Positions 1 to 6,740 of a stretch of 60,205 nucleotides of DNA are shown here, one piece after another. The DNA lies in the NCBI GenBank assembly GCA_038750655.1, contig JBCDGZ010000028.1, positions 1 to 60,205 of the forward strand. Direction: 5' to 3'. Source of the DNA: JBCDGZ01 sp038750655. Lineage in GTDB: Bacteria > Bacteroidota > Bacteroidia > Chitinophagales > Saprospiraceae. The translations under genes and the position numbers were made by a program. A model generated the notes under the pieces. That model was not told the origin of the DNA. It ran no database searches and saw only the letters and a program-made list of their open reading frames with translations. Position 1 is the first letter of the stretch. Each line of letters opens with the position of its first letter.

Positions 1-1371
1 GCTAAAGTAAAAAAGGTATTCATCTGTAGCAATTGTGGAGCCAGCTCCCCTAAATGGATCGGTAAGTGCCCTTCCTGTGAATCTTGGAACACCTATCAGG
101 AGGAAATCATCAGTAAAGAAACGCCGCAGGAGGCCAAACGCAAAGTTTGGAGTAAGGCCAGCAACAATAGCCCTAAGCCGGTGGCCCTCCCTAAGATCAA
201 ATCCGGTAAGACCCAGCGGCTGGTCAGCCCCGATGATGAACTCAACCGCGTCCTTGGCGGCGGCATCGTGGATGGCTCCTTGATCCTCATTGGCGGGCAG
301 CCCGGCATCGGCAAATCCACCCTCATGCTGCAACTGGCCCTCGGCATCGACGCCAAAATTCTCTATGTCTCTGGCGAAGAAAGCGAAGAGCAGATCAAGA
401 TGCGCGCCGACCGCATCGGCAACCTCCGCTCGGAATGCTACATCCTGACGGAGACCAACACCAGCAAAATCCTCAACCACGCTCAAGATATGGAGCCTGA
501 CCTGGTGGTCATCGACTCTATCCAGACCCTGGTCTCCCCCTACCTCGACTCTACACCTGGCAGCATCTCCCAAGTCCGCGAAAGCGCCGGCGAGCTACAA
601 CGATTTGCCAAAGAAACCGGCATCCCCGTCATCATCATCGGTCATATTAATAAGGAGGGTTCCATCGCCGGGCCCAAGCTGCTAGAGCACATCGTCGACG
701 CCGTCCTACAGTTCGAAGGCGATCGCAACTACACCTACCGCATCCTGCGTACCATCAAAAACCGCTTCGGCTCCACCGACGAGATGGGCATCTACGAAAT
801 GCAAGCCAGCGGCCTGCGCGAGGTCTCCAACCCTTCCGAGCTGCTGCTCTCCCAAAAAGACGAGGAACTCAGCGGCAGCGCCGTCGCCGCCACCATGGAA
901 GGCTTGCGCCCCATGCTCATCGAAACCCAGGCGCTAGTCAGCACCGCCGTCTACGGCAACCCGCAACGCAGCGCCACCGGCTTCGACCTCCGCCGCCTCA
1001 GCATGCTCCTGGCCGTCCTCGAAAAGCGCTGCGGCTTCCAGTACGGCCAAAACGATGTCTTCCTCAACATCGCCGGCGGCATCCGCGTTGACGACCCCGC
1101 CATCGACCTGGCCATCGTCTCCGCTCTGATCTCCTCGCTGGAGGACGTCGCTATTCCGCCCAATATCTGCTTCGCCGGCGAGGTGGGCCTCTCCGGTGAA
1201 ATCCGCGCCGTCAACCGCGTCGAGCAACGCATCCAGGAGGCCGACCGCCTCGGCTTTAAAGAGATTTATATCTCAAAGTACAACACCAAAGGACTCGACC
1301 TGGACCGCTACGCGATTAAGATCACGACGATTGGGAAGTTGGAGGAGTTGTATCATAGTTTGTTTGAGTAG
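1..1371 (+). CDS. radA: DNA repair protein RadA (5' end cut by window edge)
   Basis: RadA is a RecA-like ATPase and branch-migration helicase acting in recombinational repair. The frame is open from base 1, so the gene starts just outside the window; the first visible residues AKVKKVFICSNCG match the usual RadA start, and probably only the initiator Met is missing. A C4 zinc finger (CSNCG, then CPSC) lies in the first 30 residues. The Walker A motif GGQPGIGKST follows near residue 98, and the RadA-specific KNRFG motif near residue 253. A Lon-protease-like C-terminal domain lacking the protease dyad fills the last ~150 residues. Visible length is 456 aa, normal for the family. The first R1 repeat begins right after the stop codon. 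Confidence 0.97.
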   Translation, partial: AKVKKVFICSNCGASSPKWIGKCPSCESWNTYQEEIISKETPQEAKRKVWSKASNNSPKPVALPKIKSGKTQRLVSPDDELNRVLGGGIVDGSLILIGGQPGIGKSTLMLQLALGIDAKILYVSGEESEEQIKMRADRIGNLRSECYILTETNTSKILNHAQDMEPDLVVIDSIQTLVSPYLDSTPGSISQVRESAGELQRFAKETGIPVIIIGHINKEGSIAGPKLLEHIVDAVLQFEGDRNYTYRILRTIKNRFGSTDEMGIYEMQASGLREVSNPSELLLSQKDEELSGSAVAATMEGLRPMLIETQALVSTAVYGNPQRSATGFDLRRLSMLLAVLEKRCGFQYGQNDVFLNIAGGIRVDDPAIDLAIVSALISSLEDVAIPPNICFAGEVGLSGEIRAVNRVEQRIQEADRLGFKEIYISKYNTKGLDLDRYAIKITTIGKLEELYHSLFE

Positions 1372-1588
1372 AGCGCTCTTGGCGCTAGGGTGGACGGTTG
1401 GCACCTGCGGTGCTTTGGTGGTGGACGGTAGACGGTAGTTGGCGAACGCAGTAAGGCGATAAAGACGTGCGGAGCTGCGTACCTCTACGAACCACCACCT
1501 TAGGCCGTCGACCGTCAACCAAAATGCCAAAGGCCTCGAAGAGATGGCTATGCCACATTCAACCGTCAACCAAAGCGCCAAAGGCGCC
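1372..1588. repeat. R1a: MITE-like inverted-repeat element
   Basis: This non-coding stretch between radA and the DCC gene has outer ends that read GGCGC-type on the left and GCGCCAAAGGCGCC on the right. The inner arms GGTGGACGGTAGACGG and CCGTCGACCGTCAACC are complementary at 14 of 16 positions. The core at about 1458-1497 is the reverse complement of the core of R1b (3783-3822), with 31 of 40 positions identical. Bases 1521-1558 match 38278-38315 in R1c with 3 mismatches in 38. No ORF or transposase lies inside, so it looks like a mobile or recombining non-autonomous repeat. Confidence 0.75.
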
Positions 1589-1655
1589 TCCCCTTGGCTC
1601 CAAATTTGCAAAACCATCTGTACAGCCAATTGTTTACTTAAAAAGGCTAATCCAC

Positions 1656-2084
1656 ATGGATCAACAAACCCAAAGTATCCTCAACTCCGGCAAGTCCATC
1701 CTCCTCTTTGATGGCGTGTGTAACCTTTGCAACAGCAGCGTACAGTTCATCTTGCTGCGCGATGCCAAGGCCCAGTTTCACTTTGCCGCCATACAGTCGG
1801 AAGTGGGGCAGCAGTTGTTGAAGCATTTTGATCTTGGAAAGGAAGAATTGAAGTCTTTAGTGCTCATCGAAAATGGGAGGGCCTATCTGCGCTCTACGGC
1901 GGCACTGCGCTGTGCCCGCCACCTGGGCAGTGCCTGGCCCCTTGCCTACGCCTTTGTGATCATCCCTCGCCCCATTCGGGACGCCGTTTACAATTGGATT
2001 GCCAGCAATCGCTACCGCTGGTTTGGGCGGCAGGAGAGTTGTATGCTTCCTCGCCCAGAATGGAAGGGGCGATTTTTGGGATAG
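1656..2084 (+). CDS. DCC-family thiol-disulfide oxidoreductase-like protein (DUF393)
   Basis: This 142-aa protein carries the motif FDGVCNLCNSSVQF near residue 20, with the CxxC of the DCC/DUF393 family. The family is predicted to have a thioredoxin-like redox function, but its substrate is not known. I chose the ATG at 1656 because the longer open frame upstream (from 1467) runs through repeat R1a and has no family similarity; the protein then starts MDQQTQSILNSGKSILLFDG, right before the conserved block. No signal peptide is seen, so it is probably cytoplasmic. It lies 65 bp upstream of asnS on the same strand, with no clear functional link. The family call is firm and the role is open. Confidence 0.88.
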   Translation: MDQQTQSILNSGKSILLFDGVCNLCNSSVQFILLRDAKAQFHFAAIQSEVGQQLLKHFDLGKEELKSLVLIENGRAYLRSTAALRCARHLGSAWPLAYAFVIIPRPIRDAVYNWIASNRYRWFGRQESCMLPRPEWKGRFLG

Positions 2085-2149
2085 GCTTGACCTTTCTGGC
2101 GAATAATCGTAATTTCGCGTCTTTCTTTATTATCAAACATAAATTGATC

Positions 2150-3610
2150 ATGCTTCAAGTCGAATCTGGAAAGATTTTGGGCCGGCGGACCGAGATTGCT
2201 CAAGTGCTGAGTGATCCCCAAATCGATCAGGAACTGCTGGTAAAAGGCTGGGTACGGGCTTTCCGTGCTAAGCGATTCATCGCCCTCAACGATGGTTCTA
2301 CGATTAATAATCTCCAAATCGTTGTCGATTTCGAAAATTTCGACGAAGCTATATTGAATCAAATTAATTTCCACGCCTGCATTGCTGTTAAGGGAAAACT
2401 AGTAAACTCGCAAGGTGCTGGCCAAGCGGTGGAGGTTGTTGCCGATGCTATAGAAATCCTGGGTGCTTCTGATCCTAGTGAGTACGTCCTACAGCCAAAA
2501 AAGCAAACGATGGAGTACCTACGGGAAAAGGCCCACTTTCGGATGCGCACCAACACCTTTAGTGCCATTTTCCGTATCCGACACGCCGTATCTTTTGCCA
2601 TCCACGAGTTTTTTCACAAAAACGGCTACTATTACCTGCATAGCCCCATCATCACGGGCAGCGATGCCGAGGGAGCGGGGGAGATGTTCCGGGTCACGAC
2701 TTTTGATCCGGACAACGCGCCCAAAACAGAGGACGGCGAGATTGACTGGAAACAGGATTTCTTCGGCAAAGCTACCAACCTAACGGTATCTGGACAATTG
2801 CAGGGGGAAATCGCAGCACTGGCATTGGGTAAAGTCTATACGTTTGGGCCGACCTTCCGAGCGGAGAATTCCCACACCAAACGTCACCTGGCGGAGTTCT
2901 GGATGATCGAACCCGAAGTGGCGTTCTTCGACATCCACGACAATATGGATTTGGCAGAAAAATTCTCCAAATACCTGATCAACTATGTTCTGGACAACTA
3001 TCCAGATGATCTGGCCGTACTAGACAAGCGGATTACGGATTTGGAAAAAAATATGAAAAAGGAGGAGCGCCGCCCGATGGGCCTAATTGATACGTTGCGC
3101 TTTGTGGTGGATAATGACTTCGAGCGCATTACCTACACCGAAGCGGTCAACCTACTGCGCAACTCTAAGCCCTACAAGAAGGGCCGCTTCGAGTACCCTA
3201 TCGAGTGGGGAAAGGACTTGCAGGCAGAGCACGAGCGTTGGCTGGTGGAGAAAAAATTCAAAAAGCCCGTCATCGTACGCGACTACCCGAAGGAAATCAA
3301 AGCCTTCTATATGCGTCAAAATGATGATGGGAAGACAGTCGGTGCCATGGATGTCCTCTTCCCTGGCATCGGTGAAGTGATCGGTGGCTCGCAGCGCGAG
3401 GAGCGCTACGATGTCCTGATGGATAAGGTCAAAGAGCTGGGCATCCCCGAGGAGGAACTCTGGTGGTACCTCGATCTGCGCAAGTTTGGTGGCTGTCCAC
3501 ACGCTGGCTTCGGAATGGGCCTCGAACGAATCATCCTCTTTATTACAGGGATCAGCAATATCCGCGACGTCATCCCCTTTCCGCGTACGCCGGGCAGCGC
3601 AGAATTCTAA
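2150..3610 (+). CDS. asnS: Asparaginyl-tRNA synthetase
   Basis: AsnRS charges tRNA-Asn with asparagine in the cytoplasm. An N-terminal OB-fold anticodon-binding domain (about 10-120) begins near VKGWVRAFRAKRF. The class II catalytic core follows, with motif 2 around FRAENSHTKRHLAEFW and motif 3 around GFGMGLERIILF. The protein ends DVIPFPRTPGSAEF, a typical AsnRS C terminus. I chose the ATG at 2150 (486 aa, starting MLQVESGKILGRR) over the longer frame from 1994, because the extension overlaps the preceding DCC gene and does not resemble the family. A clear hairpin terminator follows at 3632-3667. Confidence 0.97.
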   Translation: MLQVESGKILGRRTEIAQVLSDPQIDQELLVKGWVRAFRAKRFIALNDGSTINNLQIVVDFENFDEAILNQINFHACIAVKGKLVNSQGAGQAVEVVADAIEILGASDPSEYVLQPKKQTMEYLREKAHFRMRTNTFSAIFRIRHAVSFAIHEFFHKNGYYYLHSPIITGSDAEGAGEMFRVTTFDPDNAPKTEDGEIDWKQDFFGKATNLTVSGQLQGEIAALALGKVYTFGPTFRAENSHTKRHLAEFWMIEPEVAFFDIHDNMDLAEKFSKYLINYVLDNYPDDLAVLDKRITDLEKNMKKEERRPMGLIDTLRFVVDNDFERITYTEAVNLLRNSKPYKKGRFEYPIEWGKDLQAEHERWLVEKKFKKPVIVRDYPKEIKAFYMRQNDDGKTVGAMDVLFPGIGEVIGGSQREERYDVLMDKVKELGIPEEELWWYLDLRKFGGCPHAGFGMGLERIILFITGISNIRDVIPFPRTPGSAEF

Positions 3611-3631
3611 ACGACCATTTTTACCGCTCAG

Positions 3632-3667
3632 CAGGCCGTGGTTATCAGCACTACGGCCTGTTTTGTT
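3632..3667 (+). terminator. Rho-independent terminator of asnS
   Basis: A perfect 8-bp stem, CAGGCCGT (3632-3639) and ACGGCCTG (3653-3660), encloses a 13-nt loop and is followed directly by TTTTGTTT. It lies 21 bp after the asnS stop codon. Confidence 0.8.
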
Positions 3668-3712
3668 TATGTGTCAGAACAATTCTGCGTTCTATTAGTT
3701 ATTTTAGGGTTG

Positions 3713-3955
3713 TGGCGCCTTTGGCGCTGGGGGGTGAATGGTGATGCCTTTGGCATTTTGGGTGGACGGTGGACGGCAGGCGTAGTGGTTTGTGGAAGTA
3801 CGCGGGTCCGCAGGTTTCTATCTTCTCACTACCTGTTGGCTGACAGGCAGACATTCACCGTTACCCCAAAGTTCTAAGCACGTCCGTCCACAACCGTCAA
3901 CTGTCAACCAAAGCACCGCAGGTGCCAACCGTCAACCAAAACGCCAAAGGCGTCG
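3713..3955. repeat. R1b: MITE-like inverted-repeat element
   Basis: This is the second copy of repeat R1. The outer ends are GGCGCCTTTGGCGC on the left and ACGCCAAAGGCGT on the right. Inner arms contain GGTGGACGGTGGACGG on the left and the partly complementary CCGTCAACTGTCAACC on the right. The core at 3783-3822 matches the R1a core in inverted orientation. It fills most of the 349-bp gap between asnS and the ABC ATPase and ends only 4 bp before that gene's start codon, so any promoter or ribosome-binding site for that gene lies within the repeat. Confidence 0.75.
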
Positions 3956-3959
3956 ATAC

Positions 3960-4634
3960 ATGCTAAAAGTCCAAAATCTCACTAAAACCTACCAGAGCGC
4001 CGAGCGCGCCTTGACTGTACTTGATAATGTCAGCTTTGAAGTGACGGCAGGCGAAAGCTTTGCGATCGTCGGGCCTTCAGGCAGCGGGAAAACGACCCTG
4101 TTGGGGCTTTGCGCTGGGCTAGACCGAGCGAGCAGCGGATCGGTTATCCTCAATGGAATTCGGTTGGATGACTTGGACGAAGACGAGCGGGCGGCGGTGC
4201 GCAATCAGCATGTCGGATTTATTTTCCAAAACTTCCAACTCATTCCGACCTTGACCGCTCTGGAAAATGTAATGGTACCGCTGGAGCTACGTGGAGCCAG
4301 CAATGTCATGAAGCAGGCCCAAGAACTGCTAGGCAAAGTCGGACTGGCCGACCGCGCCGATCACTACCCTACCCAGCTCTCCGGTGGAGAGCAACAACGC
4401 ATCTCTCTGGCCCGCGCCTTTTCCAATAATCCCGCGATCCTCTTCGCCGACGAACCGACTGGCAATCTGGATGAAGAAACTGGGCAAAAAGTCGAGCAGC
4501 TGCTCTTCGATCTCAACCGGGAATCAGGGACGACGCTGATCATGGTCACCCACGACCTCGATCTGGCAGGCCGTACCCAACGCATTCTTAAACTCAAAGG
4601 TGGAAAAGTCGTACTGGAACAACCGCAGACCTAA
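3960..4634 (+). CDS. ABC transporter ATP-binding protein (LolD/MacB type)
   Basis: This 224-aa single ATPase domain powers a membrane transporter of the LolD/MacB/FtsE class, which typically handles lipoproteins, peptides or envelope substrates. Visible motifs in order are Walker A GPSGSGKTT (near residue 39), a Q-loop in FIFQNFQLIP, signature LSGGEQQR (near 140), Walker B ILFADEPT, and the H-loop in MVTHD. The ATG at 3960 gives the usual start MLKVQNLTKTYQ; longer frames read through repeat R1b. No permease gene is adjacent, so its partner must be encoded elsewhere. Its stop codon overlaps that of the convergent RDD gene by 4 bp. Confidence 0.92.
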   Translation: MLKVQNLTKTYQSAERALTVLDNVSFEVTAGESFAIVGPSGSGKTTLLGLCAGLDRASSGSVILNGIRLDDLDEDERAAVRNQHVGFIFQNFQLIPTLTALENVMVPLELRGASNVMKQAQELLGKVGLADRADHYPTQLSGGEQQRISLARAFSNNPAILFADEPTGNLDEETGQKVEQLLFDLNRESGTTLIMVTHDLDLAGRTQRILKLKGGKVVLEQPQT

Positions 4635-5128
4635 AGCCCTGGATACCAGCGGTCTTCGACCACTAGAGTATTGGTCAACTGATCATGCCAGCCTCCGGGT
4701 TTCTGCGGACCGCGACGGAGAAGAAAAGAAATGGTTTCGAATGGAATACAACGAGCCAGGCTGCGTACAAAAATGCGCGATAAGCTCAAAGGACGCTCGT
4801 CCAGGCTGACCACCCGGGTTTTGGTAATGAACTTTCCTAGCGTTTTTCCCTGAAAGATAAATTCACAACAAGTATAATAACTGATCAAGACCACCGCGGT
4901 CATGGCCCAGCGACAGATCAGGGATTGTTGGTAGTAATCCAGTAGGGAATTGGTATCGGTGAGCGTCATCAGTAGCCCACTAAGCGTACCAAGGATTAGG
5001 GCTGTAATCGTACCACCGATGAAAAAATCGATCAGAAAATTACACAATCTTTTGAGATGGGGAGCTGCTATGAAAGGCTTCGCCTGCGTCGACCATTCGG
5101 AGTCGAGGACGCGCTCGATATAAACCAT
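4631..5128 (-). CDS. RDD family membrane protein
   Basis: This 165-aa protein matches the RDD family: RLCNFLIDFFIGG near residue 26, the GKTLGKFITKTRVV block in the middle, and a C-terminal GWHDQLTNTLVV. Three or so hydrophobic segments (about 33-55, 75-95 and a weaker one near 130) suggest it is embedded in the inner membrane. RDD proteins are poorly understood, and some have been linked to ion exchange. The Arg-Asp-Asp signature is only partly kept (the first element reads KRLCNFLID). Its 3' end overlaps the stop codon of the convergent ABC ATPase, and the A1 gene lies upstream in the same direction, 31 bp away. Confidence 0.8.
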   Translation of the reverse strand: MVYIERVLDSEWSTQAKPFIAAPHLKRLCNFLIDFFIGGTITALILGTLSGLLMTLTDTNSLLDYYQQSLICRWAMTAVVLISYYTCCEFIFQGKTLGKFITKTRVVSLDERPLSLSRIFVRSLARCIPFETISFLLRRGPQKPGGWHDQLTNTLVVEDRWYPGL

Positions 5129-5159
5129 GAGAATTACTTAGGTGTAGCTTTACAATGTA

Positions 5160-6560
5160 TCATTGCAATTGATTCAACAACCATGCCTTTTCAGTAAGAA
5201 TATCTTCCTCTGCGATCTGTACTTTCAACTGCTGGCGCTCTGCTTTATCATAGGGGTTGTGCAGCACCAATTTTTTGGTGAAACGGATAATATTGAGGTA
5301 GTTGGACTGGTGGTAGCCAATGACTTTTTTGCGGCGAATAAAGGTCTTCATGGTATCGAGGTGAGACTCCAAGACATCCAGCTCTTTTAGTTCATAATAG
5401 ATTTTCAACTGGTAGGTTTTTACCTGTAGGTTGAGCAAAATATCCCGATAATCGGTTTTGCTGAGCAACTGTAGGGCTTTTGCATAATGGCGGCGGCGGT
5501 ACTCCAAGCGGGCCATATTGAAACTGTAGCCGCTGATGCGGTAGCGTTTTTCCAGGGCATCGCGGTATTTGGAAATAAAGCTTTCCACCCATTCAAATTC
5601 GTCGAGCCAAAGGCCGATGGCGACAGCATTGTTGTAGGTAAAGCGAGAGAGCGTTCCGTTTTCCAATAAATAATCCTGCTGCAAACTCCCCTGATAGAGA
5701 TCAAGGGCTTCGCGAAAATATTCTTGGTTGCCTTCATTTAAGCGTTTGATGCAATAGTTGATCGCCATGAGGTAGAGGTCCCGGGTTTCATTTTGGGAAA
5801 AATGCTGACTGTACTGCAAAAGCAAGTCCTTGAACTGGCGAAAATACTGCTCCTCTGCCGTCCGCGTAAGGGCATAGTAGCAATAGTAGTAGACAGCAAT
5901 CGCCGGAATATCCAAATAGCCCTGGCTCTCGATATGACTCAACATATCGGCTAGTAAACCGAACTCATACTCGGTTTTGTATACAGTTTGATGAGAAAGC
6001 AGCAAGCAGGTCTGGCGCAGCTTGAGGGCCATATAGGTCAGGTCAATGGTATCCGATATTTCCTGCAAATTCAGCTCCTCGGTGTGTTTCTCTGCCGAAC
6101 TGCGCAGGTACTGCTCCAATTGCATCCGGTAGCGATCATTATAATACTCTGCGTTCCGTATCGTATGTTTCTCTTGCAGCTGCTGGGCCTCTTTGAGGGT
6201 AAAGCTGAACTGCTTATAGAGCTTGCGCTCGCGATAGATAGCAGCCAACTCCACCTTCGTCCGCACTTCATCGGCGAATATTTTTTTATAAACAAGGTAT
6301 TTTTCGATTAACTTCAACAGCAGGCTCATGGCCAAGCGCAATTTGGGATGATCGAAAGATTGCTGGGGGAAGAGAAAGCGAAAAGCTGGCTCATTCTCCG
6401 GAGGGAGCTGCAACAGCAGGTGGCATTCCAATAAATAATCGTACAATCGAGCTACATATTCGCGCTGATTGAAGAAGGGAGAACGCACCAATTTCTTCAA
6501 TTCCCGCAACTCGCTGCGACTTAACGATTGAAAAACGGAATAGAGGCGGCTTTTTAGCAT
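5160..6560 (-). CDS. A1: conserved helical protein of unknown function, partner of B1
   Basis: A 466-aa protein with no signal peptide or membrane segment and a strongly helical, charge-rich, TPR-like composition. It is a paralogue of A2, A3 and A4. The common N-terminal block is ELRELKKLVRSPFFNQRE. Mid-protein LRQTCLLLSHQTVYK and DLYLMAINYCIKRLN recur, as does GYHQSNYLNIIR near the C terminus. I recognise no named domain. The start at 6560 (MLKSRL) aligns with MKNSRL, MKKSRL and MIKSNL of the paralogues, whereas a longer frame adds 14 unaligned residues. It is divergent from B1, with the shared promoter region between them. A cytoplasmic regulatory or chaperone-like role for the B product is inference only. 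Confidence 0.85.
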   Translation of the reverse strand: MLKSRLYSVFQSLSRSELRELKKLVRSPFFNQREYVARLYDYLLECHLLLQLPPENEPAFRFLFPQQSFDHPKLRLAMSLLLKLIEKYLVYKKIFADEVRTKVELAAIYRERKLYKQFSFTLKEAQQLQEKHTIRNAEYYNDRYRMQLEQYLRSSAEKHTEELNLQEISDTIDLTYMALKLRQTCLLLSHQTVYKTEYEFGLLADMLSHIESQGYLDIPAIAVYYYCYYALTRTAEEQYFRQFKDLLLQYSQHFSQNETRDLYLMAINYCIKRLNEGNQEYFREALDLYQGSLQQDYLLENGTLSRFTYNNAVAIGLWLDEFEWVESFISKYRDALEKRYRISGYSFNMARLEYRRRHYAKALQLLSKTDYRDILLNLQVKTYQLKIYYELKELDVLESHLDTMKTFIRRKKVIGYHQSNYLNIIRFTKKLVLHNPYDKAERQQLKVQIAEEDILTEKAWLLNQLQ

Positions 6561-6564
6561 TAAT

Positions 6565-6615
6565 TTAATCCTTAATGTTTGATATAAAAATAGTAAAATC
6601 ATGGCTTTTTAGCAT
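6565..6615 (-). CDS. Possible 16-codon upstream ORF before A1
   Basis: On the minus strand an ATG at 6615 opens a 16-codon frame, MLKSHDFTIFISNIKD, ending in TAA only 4 nt before the A1 start codon. Its first four codons repeat those of A1, because the 13-mer GGCTTTTTAGCAT (plus-strand reading) occurs at 6548-6560 and again at 6603-6615. It could be a leader peptide coupled to A1, or merely a small duplication that created a false start. Whether it is translated cannot be told from sequence. Confidence 0.3.
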   Translation of the reverse strand: MLKSHDFTIFISNIKD

Positions 6616-6622
6616 ATTTAAA

Positions 6623-6634
6623 CACTATTTAGTG
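6623..6634. promoter_or_regulatory. 12-bp palindrome, candidate operator (pair 1)
   Basis: CACTATTTAGTG consists of arms CACTA and TAGTG around TT. It ends 33 bp before the -33 element of the B1 promoter. Pair 3 has GACTATTTAGTC at the identical offset (16870-16881), which suggests a binding site for a dimeric regulator. Confidence 0.5.
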
Positions 6635-6660
6635 AATACTTACTAATACAAATCCTATTT

Positions 6661-6700
6661 TTTGTCTTTGTATTCCCTCCATCTTTCTGTCATTTTTGTA
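6661..6700 (+). promoter_or_regulatory. B1 promoter (Bacteroidota sigma-70 type)
   Basis: TTTG (6667-6670), a 20-bp spacer, then CATTTTTG (6691-6698) fits the Bacteroidota TTTG/TAnnTTTG promoter. The upstream extension TTTGTCTTTG is repeated in the promoters of B2 and B4 and, with one change, B3. The start codon of B1 lies 43 bp downstream. Confidence 0.75.
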
Positions 6701-6740
6701 AGGTAAATTGATATTTAAATGGCGATAAACCCTTTCTCCC

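Noticed and set aside
1273..1629. 118-codon minus-strand frame after radA
   Set aside because: It lies almost wholly in repeat R1a and the radA 3' end; no protein-like pattern.
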